From the NCBI RefSeq assembly GCF_000020945.1, contig NC_011295.1, forward strand, positions 682,001-746,000: DNA of 64,000 nucleotides. The letters are read 5' to 3'. Shown here one piece after another: positions 52,400 through 64,000 of this stretch. Source of the stretch: Coprothermobacter proteolyticus DSM 5265 (GTDB taxonomy: Bacteria > Coprothermobacterota > Coprothermobacteria > Coprothermobacterales > Coprothermobacteraceae). The notes beneath the pieces are model-generated. The model was not told where the DNA came from. It made no database searches and worked only from the letters and a program-made list of their open reading frames with translations. Position numbers and translations under genes: made by a program. Every line of letters starts with the position of its first letter. Position 1 is the stretch's first letter.

Positions 52400-53599
52400 A
52401 TGAATTTGAACAAAATCTCTTCTGTGGAAGTGTCTGTTGAGGAAACATACGAGGGAGAGCAGTTTCAGAACATTGAGAATAAAACACTAGAAAAACTTGC
52501 GCGTAGTGTTCAAATCCCTGGTTTTAGAAAAGGGAAAGCACCAGTTAACTTGGTAAGAAATTATGTAAACCAAAGTTACCTCCAAGAAATGCTAGTGGAT
52601 GAAATCGTAGACGATGTACTTCGCAGCGTAGCTTCAGAGTTAGAAGCGCCCGTGTACAAGGTTCACGTAAAAGAATCAAGTATTGAAGAACAAAAAGCTT
52701 ACATCAAAATGGTGATTGAGTTGCTACCACAACCAAGGTTTGATGACATTGACTTTTCTAAGCTTCCTCCTTACGAAGAACCAAAGGTAACTGAGGAAGA
52801 AATAGAAGATGTAGTAGACCATTTACTGGAAGATCAGTCCGTAATAAGAAGCGTTGAAGTGGAGAAGCCTGAAGACGGCTATCTTGCCGAGATTGAATGG
52901 GCTCTTTTGGATGAACAGGGCAATCCCTTGAAACCTAGAAGAACCACTATTGAGATTGGTAAAGAAGAGTTCTTAGAAGGAACTGATGATTTGCTAAAGA
53001 GCATGACTGTGGGGGAAGAGAAAACCATGGCAACCCCTGATGGGGAATCCCAAATACGTATAAAGCTGCTTGATATAAAGGGAAAAGTAAAACCTGAACT
53101 AACTGACGAACTGGCAGCTGATTTGGGCTTCGAAAATGTAGAGAACTTAAGAAAAGCTGCTGAAGAAGAGATTAGAAGATATAAACTGGATCAGTACGTA
53201 GATGAGTGGCTGAATAATGTTTTAGATGACATTGCGGAGCAGCTGGAGATTCAGCTTCCACCATCCATGATAGAAGATGAGTATGAGCATCGCTATGAAG
53301 AGTTTATTAACATGCTTGAAAACAGTGGTTTGAACTTAGAATCTTATGCTTCACAAGTGCAGAAAACCCCTGATGAGGTCTTAACAGAAATCCGCGAGAA
53401 TGTAACTAAGTCTCTGAAACGTTATTTCGTACTAGAGTTCTTAAAGAGTGCTTTAGGCATAGAGGCGGATGAAGCTGAGGTTAATGAATACTTGAAAACT
53501 CGTCAGGGTATAAATAGACAAGAAGCTCGTTACAATGTAGAGCTGGAGAAACTTATTGAAGTATTGAAGGAGAAAGTTTCGGCAAACAAGGAGGTTTGA
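52400..53599 (+). CDS. tig: Trigger factor
   Basis: A 399-residue ribosome-bound chaperone/PPIase. It has the ribosome-binding signature PGFRKGKAPVNLV, a short FKBP domain around 150-230, and a C-terminal chaperone arm. It is slightly shorter than the E. coli protein (432). AGGAGGTCTGACG precedes ATG 52400. It heads the tig-clpP-clpX-lon quality-control group and may share the tRNA cluster promoter. Confidence 0.93.
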   Translation: MNLNKISSVEVSVEETYEGEQFQNIENKTLEKLARSVQIPGFRKGKAPVNLVRNYVNQSYLQEMLVDEIVDDVLRSVASELEAPVYKVHVKESSIEEQKAYIKMVIELLPQPRFDDIDFSKLPPYEEPKVTEEEIEDVVDHLLEDQSVIRSVEVEKPEDGYLAEIEWALLDEQGNPLKPRRTTIEIGKEEFLEGTDDLLKSMTVGEEKTMATPDGESQIRIKLLDIKGKVKPELTDELAADLGFENVENLRKAAEEEIRRYKLDQYVDEWLNNVLDDIAEQLEIQLPPSMIEDEYEHRYEEFINMLENSGLNLESYASQVQKTPDEVLTEIRENVTKSLKRYFVLEFLKSALGIEADEAEVNEYLKTRQGINRQEARYNVELEKLIEVLKEKVSANKEV

Positions 53600-53602
53600 T
53601 TA

Positions 53603-54202
53603 ATGAGTCCACTCATACCCTATGTTATTGAGCAAACGCCACGTGGTGAGCGTGGTTACGATATATACTCAAGGCTACTAAGAGACAGAATTGTGTTCAT
53701 AAACGGTGAAATTGAGCCAGAAATGGCAGGAGTTGTCATAGCACAGCTACTATTCTTGGAAGCAGAAGACCCAAAAAGAGATATATATGTGTACATTAAT
53801 TCACCTGGCGGCATTGTCACCGATGGTTTAGCTATTTATGACACCATGCAGTATATCGAGCCCGATGTGGTAACCATGTGTATTGGACAGGCAGCAAGCA
53901 TGGCTGCAATCCTTTTAGCTGCCGGTACGAAAGGTAAAAGGTTCGCACTTCCGAATTCTCGGATTCTCTTGCACCAACCCATGGGAGGAGTGCAAGGGCA
54001 AGTGACTGATGTGGAAATACAGGCAAAGGAATTAGTAAGGATTAAGCAAAGGATAAATGAGATTCTAAGTGTACATACAGGTCAACCAATTGACAGAATA
54101 TTGCAGGATACGGATAGAGATTTCATACTGACTCCGGATGAAGCCGTTCAATATGGTGTCATAGATCAAGTTATAACTAAGCGTATTAGGAAAGAGGATT
54201 AG
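53603..54202 (+). CDS. clpP: ATP-dependent Clp protease proteolytic subunit
   Basis: A 199-residue serine protease. The catalytic triad is visible as Ser99 (GQAASMAAI), His124 (LLHQPMGG) and Asp173 (DTDRDF). [14 protein letters not shown] is also typical. An AAGGAGG precedes the ATG. Together with clpX it forms the ClpXP machine. Confidence 0.97.
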   Translation: MSPLIPYVIEQTPRGERGYDIYSRLLRDRIVFINGEIEPEMAGVVIAQLLFLEAEDPKRDIYVYINSPGGIVTDGLAIYDTMQYIEPDVVTMCIGQAASMAAILLAAGTKGKRFALPNSRILLHQPMGGVQGQVTDVEIQAKELVRIKQRINEILSVHTGQPIDRILQDTDRDFILTPDEAVQYGVIDQVITKRIRKED

Positions 54203-54207
54203 TAACT

Positions 54208-58369
<4,162 letters not shown>

Positions 58370-58370
<1 letters not shown>

Positions 58371-59644
58371 TGAAGAGAACAAAGATCTACGTGGAGACTT
58401 TAGGCTGTCCTAAAAACCTTGTTAGAACACAAGATTTTTACAGGCAACTAGACTATAGTAATTACGAAGTTGTTTACTCACCTGAAGAAGCTGACGTGAT
58501 TGTGGTCAATACCTGCGGTTTCATTGCAGATGCCGTAGAAGAATCGCTGACTGTGGCATTACAACTTAAAGAGGAGTATCCGGACAGCGTTTTGGTGTTT
58601 GCAGGATGCGTTCCTTTGCGGTTTGGGACAGAGCTGGTTCAAAGCGAATTGCCGGAATTTGATTATGTTGTTCCAGGATTTAACATGCCAAGTGCTTTTT
58701 CTGAATATCAAGGGCCGCTACAGACTTCTGTTCTGACGTATCCTTATGCGTACGTTTCCATAGCTGAAGGGTGCAACGGTAGATGCAGCTACTGCACAAT
58801 ACCGAAGTTCTGGGGAAGTCTAAAGTCACGGCCGGCTGTTGAGATTGTTGATGAAATCAATGAGCTTTACGAAATAGGTATCAGAGAAGTAATCCTTGTC
58901 TCACAAGATACTGGTGCTTGGGGCACAGATCTTTATGGTAGACCTTCATTGGAGCTTTTGCTAAGGGCTCTGCGAGATACACAAATTCCTTGGATTCGTC
59001 TTATGTACGTCAATCCTACGTTCATAACCGAAAAACTACTTTTAGCTTGGAAAGACACTGGCAGGGTTCTACCTTACTTTGACATACCTGTGCAGTCAGG
59101 TTCGGACAAGGTGCTAAGGCAGATGCGTCGAGGCTACGACAGAAATCAGATTCTACAAGCTTTAAAATTGATTGACGGTGTCTTTGCTGAGAATACAAAA
59201 AGAACATCAATAATGGTTGGATTTCCAGGCGAAACTGAAGACGATGTACAGGCTACCTTGGACCTGCTGATTCAAGGGGAGTTTCATCACGTAGGAGTAT
59301 TTGGCTACTGCGACGAGGAAGAAGCTGATTCTCATAAACTGGTGCCCAAAGTTGATCCTGAGATCATTAATACTAGAAAGACAGCTACAGAAGCTGTAGC
59401 TCTTGAGTTGCATCGTCTTTGGGAGGAGAAGTGTGTGGGGAAAACATACCAGTGTCTGGTAGAAGCATCAAGCGGGAGCGAATTCATAGGTAGAATTTGG
59501 GGACAAGCACCAGAAATTGACGGAATGTTCTTGGGAAAAGGGGAAGTTGAACCGGGGGAGATGGTAGAAATTGTTGTGGAAAAAACAAAACCTGGCCAGC
59601 TCATTGGCCGTAAAAAAGTGCAAAAAGCTACTTCGAACACATAA
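58370..59644 (+). CDS. rimO: Ribosomal protein S12 methylthiotransferase
   Basis: A 424-residue radical-SAM enzyme. The N-terminal MTTase cysteines are in ETLGCPKN, NTCGF and AGCVPL; the radical-SAM motif is CNGRCSYCTIP; a TRAM domain lies at the C terminus. It methylthiolates Asp of S12. ATG 58370 is used; a TTG three bases earlier adds one residue. AAAGGTGAC precedes it. Confidence 0.93.
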
Positions 59645-60038
59645 AACATTTGTTACTGTGGAATCATGTACCGGTGGTCAGCTGGCCAGTTGGCTAAGCA
59701 TGTTACCTGGTTCTTCAAAAAGTTTCTTTGGCGGGTACGTTGTGTACACCAGTGAGGCGAAGGCGGGCTTTTTGGGAGTTCAGACTTCGCAGCCAACGTC
59801 GGCGGACACTGCTATTCGGTTGGCCCGAGCGCTACCGAGAAAGGATGTTAGAGTGTCTGTGGTGGGAAATCTCGGACCTTCATGCGAACCTGGTAGTCCA
59901 AAAGGCTCAGTTACAGTTTGTTTGATAACCGAAAAGGCAGAGAAACTACTGGTCAAAAAGTTAAATCATGGTCGAATTAGAAACCGCTGGATCAGTGGTT
60001 ACTGGGTCTTGAATGTTTTGGCGAGGGAGGTACAATGA
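59571..60038 (+). CDS. Stand-alone CinA C-terminal (PncC-like) domain
   Basis: A 155-residue protein matching the amidase domain of CinA/PncC, which deamidates NMN. ESCTGGQLASWLSML and YTSEAKAGFLGV hold the presumed catalytic Ser and Lys. The segment normally reading TGIAGPGG is altered to GNLGPSCEPGS, so activity may be changed. There is no COG1058 partner domain here. TTG 59571 with GGGGGAG upstream gives the full length; another TTG at 59604 would shorten it. Confidence 0.7.
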   Translation: MLWKKQNLASSLAVKKCKKLLRTHKTFVTVESCTGGQLASWLSMLPGSSKSFFGGYVVYTSEAKAGFLGVQTSQPTSADTAIRLARALPRKDVRVSVVGNLGPSCEPGSPKGSVTVCLITEKAEKLLVKKLNHGRIRNRWISGYWVLNVLAREVQ

Positions 60039-60559
60039 GACTCTTTTTTGGAATACCAGTTTCCGAAGAGGTTAGAGCGTTTTACATAGAAACCTTAAAA
60101 CCTCAACTGGAGGCAGAATTTATCGGGAAATTTGTTGAAACAGAGAATTTGCATATCACCATGTTATTCTTGGGGGAAGTTGAAAAGGTAGACTTCCTAA
60201 ATGAAGTTAAGGAAAATCTGAAAGCTATTACTCATTTCCAAGTTACTGTTGGCGGTTACGGGTATTTTGGACGGCCACCACGCGTTTTGTTTATGGATGT
60301 GACTCGCGGCATAGATGACTTAACTGTTGTTCATGATGCTATATGCCGTAGCATGAAGATAAGAGATACAAGATTTGCTCCGCATGTGACTTTGGCAAGA
60401 ATAAAAAAATCGCCGAGAGACATTGATGCAGTACTTGAGCTCATGCCACATAAAGAGTTTTCCTGGCTTGTACCAAGTGTAGTGCTATATGAATCAAAAT
60501 TGACAAGTAAAGGCCCGATTTATACGGTTTTCGAAGAAATTCGGCTCAAGGCCTTATAA
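60035..60559 (+). CDS. thpR: RNA 2',3'-cyclic phosphodiesterase (LigT/ThpR)
   Basis: A 174-residue 2H phosphoesterase with the two His motifs NLHITMLFLG and FAPHVTLARI. Members hydrolyse 2',3'-cyclic phosphate RNA ends. It overlaps the CinA-like gene by 4 bases; a GGGAGG lies ahead. It sits before recA, an arrangement seen in Firmicutes with cinA. Confidence 0.9.
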   Translation: MRLFFGIPVSEEVRAFYIETLKPQLEAEFIGKFVETENLHITMLFLGEVEKVDFLNEVKENLKAITHFQVTVGGYGYFGRPPRVLFMDVTRGIDDLTVVHDAICRSMKIRDTRFAPHVTLARIKKSPRDIDAVLELMPHKEFSWLVPSVVLYESKLTSKGPIYTVFEEIRLKAL

Positions 60560-60582
60560 TCTAACTAAGGAGGAAATGCTCT

Positions 60583-61617
60583 ATGGAAACAACTGATAGA
60601 CAAAATCAAGACGATAAACAAAAAGCATTGGACATGACTGTCCAATATGTGGAAAAACGGTTTGGAAAAGGTTCTTTAATGCGTTTGGGTGAGACTGGAA
60701 GCAGGATGCAGGTGGAAACTATATCCACTGGCGCTCTGACTTTGGACTTGGCTTTAGGTATTGGTGGAATTCCCAGAGGCAGAATTGTGGAGATTTACGG
60801 ACCAGAAGGGTCTGGTAAAACAACGCTGGCTCTGCATATTATCGCCAATGCGCAGAAGAATGGAGGAACAGCAGTCTTCATTGATGCTGAGCACGCGCTT
60901 GACCCGGTCTATGCAAGGAAACTTGGGGTAGATGTGGAAAACCTTTACATTTCTCAACCTGACTACGGTGAGCAAGCGCTAGAAATTGCTGAAGAACTTA
61001 GTAAAAGCGGCGCAGTAGACGTCATCGTTATTGACTCCGTTGCTGCCTTGGTACCGAAAGCCGAACTCGACGGTGAGATTGGCGACTCTTTTATGGGGTT
61101 GCAGGCTCGATTGATGTCACAAGCGTTACGGAAACTCACTGGTATAGCCTCAAAAACAGGGACAGCCATAGTGTTCTTGAATCAACTGCGTGAAAAGGTT
61201 GGTATTACTTTTGGAAACCCCGAAGTTACCCCGGGAGGCCGTGCACTGAAGTTTTTCGCTTCAGCAAGGATCGAACTAAGGAAGTCTGAGAACATTGGCG
61301 GAAGCGGGGATGCAAGTGAGGGAGCAGTTATCAAAGCTAAAATTGTGAAGAATAAGTTAGCTCCGCCTTTTAGAACGGCTACCTTTGATCTTTATTTTGG
61401 TAAAGGCATATCTTGGACAGCTTCAGTAGTTGATGCAGCATTGATCGCAGGTGTTATACAGAAAAGCGGAAGTTGGTATTCCTACAACGACATAAGACTA
61501 GGACAGGGTAAGGAAAACGCTGTGAGCTTCTTGGAGGAGCATCCAGAAACTCTGGCTGAGATAGAAAGTGCCGTTAGGGGAACCCTGCAAGAGCTTCCAG
61601 TGGAGATCGAAGAGTAG
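60583..61617 (+). CDS. recA: Recombinase RecA
   Basis: A 344-residue recombinase. Walker A is [11 protein letters not shown]; other hallmarks are [36 protein letters not shown] and [20 protein letters not shown] at 60568-60577 precedes ATG 60583. A TATAAT at 60555-60560 overlaps the thpR stop and could be its own promoter, with a very short leader; no LexA-type operator was recognised. RecX follows. Confidence 0.97.
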   Translation: METTDRQNQDDKQKALDMTVQYVEKRFGKGSLMRLGETGSRMQVETISTGALTLDLALGIGGIPRGRIVEIYGPEGSGKTTLALHIIANAQKNGGTAVFIDAEHALDPVYARKLGVDVENLYISQPDYGEQALEIAEELSKSGAVDVIVIDSVAALVPKAELDGEIGDSFMGLQARLMSQALRKLTGIASKTGTAIVFLNQLREKVGITFGNPEVTPGGRALKFFASARIELRKSENIGGSGDASEGAVIKAKIVKNKLAPPFRTATFDLYFGKGISWTASVVDAALIAGVIQKSGSWYSYNDIRLGQGKENAVSFLEEHPETLAEIESAVRGTLQELPVEIEE

Positions 61618-61621
61618 ATGC

Positions 61622-62032
61622 ATGAATTCTTGCGAAAAATTCTGGGCGGAAGCCTTGAGGCGGCTTTCTCGAAAGGACTATTCTGTAGAGGAAATACTTT
61701 CTAAGGTTTCGCCTGATTGTAGGAATTTTGTCTTAGAAAGAATTAATTCATACTTTCCTGATTTAGATGAAAGGGTTTATCAGAGCGAACTTAGGCGAAC
61801 TGTGAATCATGGTAAAGGTCCTTTGTACTTGAGAAACCGTTTACGAGAAAGAAAATTATCCACTGATGAAGTCCGTGAAGTGGACTACGAGGTTTGGCTA
61901 GATAGCCTACAAAAAGCAATGGAAAAAGCAAGAAGGAAGTATTCTGACAAAGAGAAAGTATTTCAATTTCTACTCAGACAAGGGTTTACTTATGAGATGG
62001 TTTCACGATTCATGAAGGAGGTAGAGATGTGA
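61622..62032 (+). CDS. recX: Regulatory protein RecX
   Basis: A 136-residue helical protein that modulates RecA filaments. The repeat-like helices with LRRLSRKDYSVEEIL, ELRRTVNHGKGPLYLRNRL and FLLRQGFTYEMVSRF fit the RecX family. ATG 61622 begins just after the recA stop. The order recA-recX-rny is conserved. Confidence 0.8.
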   Translation: MNSCEKFWAEALRRLSRKDYSVEEILSKVSPDCRNFVLERINSYFPDLDERVYQSELRRTVNHGKGPLYLRNRLRERKLSTDEVREVDYEVWLDSLQKAMEKARRKYSDKEKVFQFLLRQGFTYEMVSRFMKEVEM

Positions 62033-63597
62033 TGCAATTGATTATAAGGATAATTCTAGGTTTTGTAGTTGGTGCCGCAGCTGGCGGTTTGATTACCTAT
62101 CTTTACGTAACGACTTCTGCAAAATCTAAGATACAAGAAATGCTGGATAATGCCGAAAAGGAAGCTTCTTCAATCATAAAGTCAGCTCGTGAAGAGGAGA
62201 AGAAAGCGCAAGAGCGCTCTGAGGCATTGCTGAAACAGGCTCAAGAGCAGGTTTCTTCGATGCTTTCTGAAGCAGGTAAAGAGCTAAAGTCCAGGCGTGA
62301 GCAGCTTGAAAAGTTGGAACAACGTTTATCTCAAAGAGAACAACAGCTTGATCGACGTCTTGACTCGGTAGAGGCAAAAGAAAGAAAAGCAGAACAGAAG
62401 CTACAGCTTGCTGAGGAGAAATTAAGGTCAGCAGAGGCCTTTGAGCAGGAAGCTGTAAAAAAGCTTCAGGAAATCGCTGCCATGAGCACCGAGGAAGCAA
62501 AACAATTTCTGTTCTCGAGATTGGAAGAGGAACTAAGAGAAGAATTCGGTGAAAGGATTAGACGTTTCGAGGAGAATTTCAAGGAAGAAGCAGATAGAAA
62601 AGCGTCAGAGATGATTGTCGCGGCTATGCAACGTGTCATAATGGAAAAACCTGAAGATCCTGTGATTTCGGTAGTGGAATTGCCATCTGAGGAGATAAAA
62701 GGGAGAATCATAGGTAGAGAAGGAAGAAACATTAGGACCTTTGAACGAATAACGGGAGTTGACCTAATCGTGGACGACACTCCTGAGGTAGTGGTGTTGT
62801 CCTCTTTTGATCCAGTGCGCAGAGAAATCGCAAGAAGAACACTTGAAAAGCTCATCCTTGATGGACGTATACAACCTGCTCGTATTGAAGAAATCTTCAC
62901 GAAAGAGAAAGAAGCCATTGAGCAAGAAATCATTGAAGCTGGCGATAAAGCTGTTCGTGACTTAGGCATACGTGAAATGCATCCTGATTTGAAGCACTTA
63001 GTGGGACAGTTGAAATTCCGCTCGTCCTACGGCCAAAATGTATTGCACCACTCCATAGAGGTTGGTTTTATAGCGGGTATGTTAGCTAGTGAGCTTCATT
63101 TGGATACTCAATTAGCAAAAAGGGCTGGCCTTTTGCACGATATCGGTAAAGCTCTAGATCATAATGTGGAAGGCAGTCATGCTTTGATAGGGGCTGAGGT
63201 GGCTAGGAAATACAGAGAGAATCCATTGGTAGTAAACGCTATAGCTTCGCATCACAATGAAGTGGCACAAGAAAGCATATACGCTGTCATAACACAGGTA
63301 GCTGATGCTATAAGTGCTTCTAGGCCCGGAGCTCGTCGAGAAAACTATGCTGCATATATCAAGAGAGTTCAGCAACTAGAGGAGATAGCAAAGGGTTTTG
63401 ATGGTGTTGAATCAGCATTTGCCATACAAGCTGGTAGGGAGATCAGAGTCATAGTTCACCCAGAGGTAATCGGTGACAATGAGGCTTTCGCTTTAGCTCG
63501 TGACATAGCTAAGAAAATTGAAGAGGAATTGATTTATCCTGGTCAAATAAAGGTTACAGTGGTTCGCGAGACTAGGGTGGCCGAATACGCAAAATGA
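62032..63597 (+). CDS. rny: Ribonuclease Y
   Basis: A 521-residue membrane-anchored endoribonuclease that starts mRNA decay. N-terminal transmembrane helix about 2-25; long coiled coil about 30-195; KH domain about 205-270 (GRIIGREGRNIRTFE); HD domain with LLHDIGKALDH. AAGGAGG (62015-62021) suits either GTG 62029 or ATG 62032; the ATG is taken. Confidence 0.95.
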   Translation: MQLIIRIILGFVVGAAAGGLITYLYVTTSAKSKIQEMLDNAEKEASSIIKSAREEEKKAQERSEALLKQAQEQVSSMLSEAGKELKSRREQLEKLEQRLSQREQQLDRRLDSVEAKERKAEQKLQLAEEKLRSAEAFEQEAVKKLQEIAAMSTEEAKQFLFSRLEEELREEFGERIRRFEENFKEEADRKASEMIVAAMQRVIMEKPEDPVISVVELPSEEIKGRIIGREGRNIRTFERITGVDLIVDDTPEVVVLSSFDPVRREIARRTLEKLILDGRIQPARIEEIFTKEKEAIEQEIIEAGDKAVRDLGIREMHPDLKHLVGQLKFRSSYGQNVLHHSIEVGFIAGMLASELHLDTQLAKRAGLLHDIGKALDHNVEGSHALIGAEVARKYRENPLVVNAIASHHNEVAQESIYAVITQVADAISASRPGARRENYAAYIKRVQQLEEIAKGFDGVESAFAIQAGREIRVIVHPEVIGDNEAFALARDIAKKIEEELIYPGQIKVTVVRETRVAEYAK

Positions 63598-64000
63598 GGA
63601 TACTGTTTTTTGGGGACGTCGTAGGCAAAAGCGGTCGCCAAGCTATTCAAAAGTATTTGAAGAAGTTGAGAGATGAACTAAGCGCTGACGTAGTGGTCGT
63701 CAATGGAGAGAACTCAGCTGGAGGATTGGGTATAAACCGTAAATCCATAGAGGAGCTTCTTGACGCTGGAGCGAACGTTATAACCACTGGAAACCATGCG
63801 TTTCACTGGAAGGAATGGAAAGAGGTTTTTGATAACTACCCCATGGTGCTCTTTCCTGCAAATTATCCTGGGCTCTTGGAGCGATCGCATTACACCACAA
63901 GTAGCGGTCTCACAGTTATGAACATACAAGGGCGAGTTTTTATGGAATGCATTGACAATCCTTTCTTAGCAGCTGACAGGCTTCTAGAGGTTGTACCAAA
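63594..64000 (+). CDS. ymdB: YmdB-family metallophosphoesterase (partial, runs off the window)
   Basis: The first 135 codons of a calcineurin-like phosphoesterase of the TIGR00282/YmdB family, which hydrolyses 2',3'-cyclic nucleotides. The metal motifs FFGDVVG, NGENSAGGLG and TGNHAFHW are visible. The start overlaps the rny stop (ATGA). The rny-ymdB pair is conserved. The gene is cut by the window edge, not broken. Confidence 0.9.
   Translation, partial: MRILFFGDVVGKSGRQAIQKYLKKLRDELSADVVVVNGENSAGGLGINRKSIEELLDAGANVITTGNHAFHWKEWKEVFDNYPMVLFPANYPGLLERSHYTTSSGLTVMNIQGRVFMECIDNPFLAADRLLEVVP

Noticed and set aside
60555-60560. Separate strong promoter of recA
   Set aside because: TATAAT overlaps the thpR stop and has no good -35, so it is noted only within the recA entry.

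Overview
The window reads as a gene-dense chromosomal segment of an anaerobic, probably thermophilic, peptide- or amino-acid-fermenting bacterium with a Firmicutes-like gene order. Clues are two small single-cluster ferredoxins of the Thermotoga type, a ferredoxin-dependent branched-chain 2-oxoacid oxidoreductase next to phosphate butyryltransferase and two butyrate kinases, the MEP isoprenoid genes dxs and ispH, and the classic neighbourhoods efp-yqhY-nusB, ruvX-DUF1292, nudix-xerD-deoB-punA-pdp, tig-clpP-clpX-lon and recA-recX-rny-ymdB. A Coprothermobacter-like organism would fit, but this is recognition by overall character and is not proven by the sequence. Strong GGAGG ribosome binding sites, stop/start overlaps and many TTG and GTG starts are typical throughout.

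Layout. 1-2100: a tRNA-Leu gene fused directly to an AIR-synthase-like gene, then two near-identical ferredoxins flanking rpsT, closed by a strong UUCG terminator. 2100-22180: one long, almost gapless co-directional series: dcd, glmU, prs, rplY, pth, a short mfd, hisS, aspS, a degenerate RsbW-like protein with a SigB-type sigma factor, an AI-2E-family permease, ruvX, a DUF1292 protein, a compact type IV pilus motor set (PilB-like, PilT, PilC-like), a Xaa-Pro peptidase, efp, an Asp23-family gene, nusB and dxs. 22260-31400: nadK, recN, then the energy cassette buk-ptb-buk, a P-loop ATPase and the four-subunit Vor oxidoreductase, ending in a Nudix hydrolase. 31300-44380: xerD, nucleoside catabolism (deoB, punA, pdp), a DHH-nucleotidyltransferase fusion, trpS, two tandem cmk-plsC fusion genes sharing a 709-bp identical block, ispH, der and murC. 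44400-48220: one large exported double 5'-nucleotidase with internal SLH repeats and its own terminator. 48220-52350: glutamine-dependent NAD synthetase, a five-tRNA cluster, a reverse-strand island (small membrane protein plus Xre regulator, and a second NAD synthetase), and a three-tRNA cluster. 52400-64000: tig, clpP, clpX, lon, a secreted unknown, rimO, a stand-alone CinA C-terminal domain, thpR, recA, recX, rny and the start of ymdB.

How the genes work together: the Vor complex oxidises branched 2-oxoacids to acyl-CoA and reduces ferredoxin; Ptb and the two Buk kinases turn the acyl-CoA into acid plus ATP. The nucleoside genes and the exported nucleotidase would scavenge nucleotides. Four genes of NAD(P) supply or salvage (nadK, two NAD synthetases, a CinA/PncC-like domain) lie in the window. 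Information processing and quality control fill most of the rest.

The most notable items are the direct repeat in the cmk-plsC pair, whose identity stops inside the acyltransferase catalytic motif; likely leaderless starts with TATAAT 6-7 bases before ATG at both NAD synthetase genes; a gene whose ATG directly follows a tRNA CCA end; the degenerate anti-sigma protein; the SLH-split double nucleotidase; and Lys and Arg tRNAs that share most of their bodies. No CRISPR array, insertion sequence, prophage or rRNA gene was seen, and no gene-free stretch exceeds about 300 bases.
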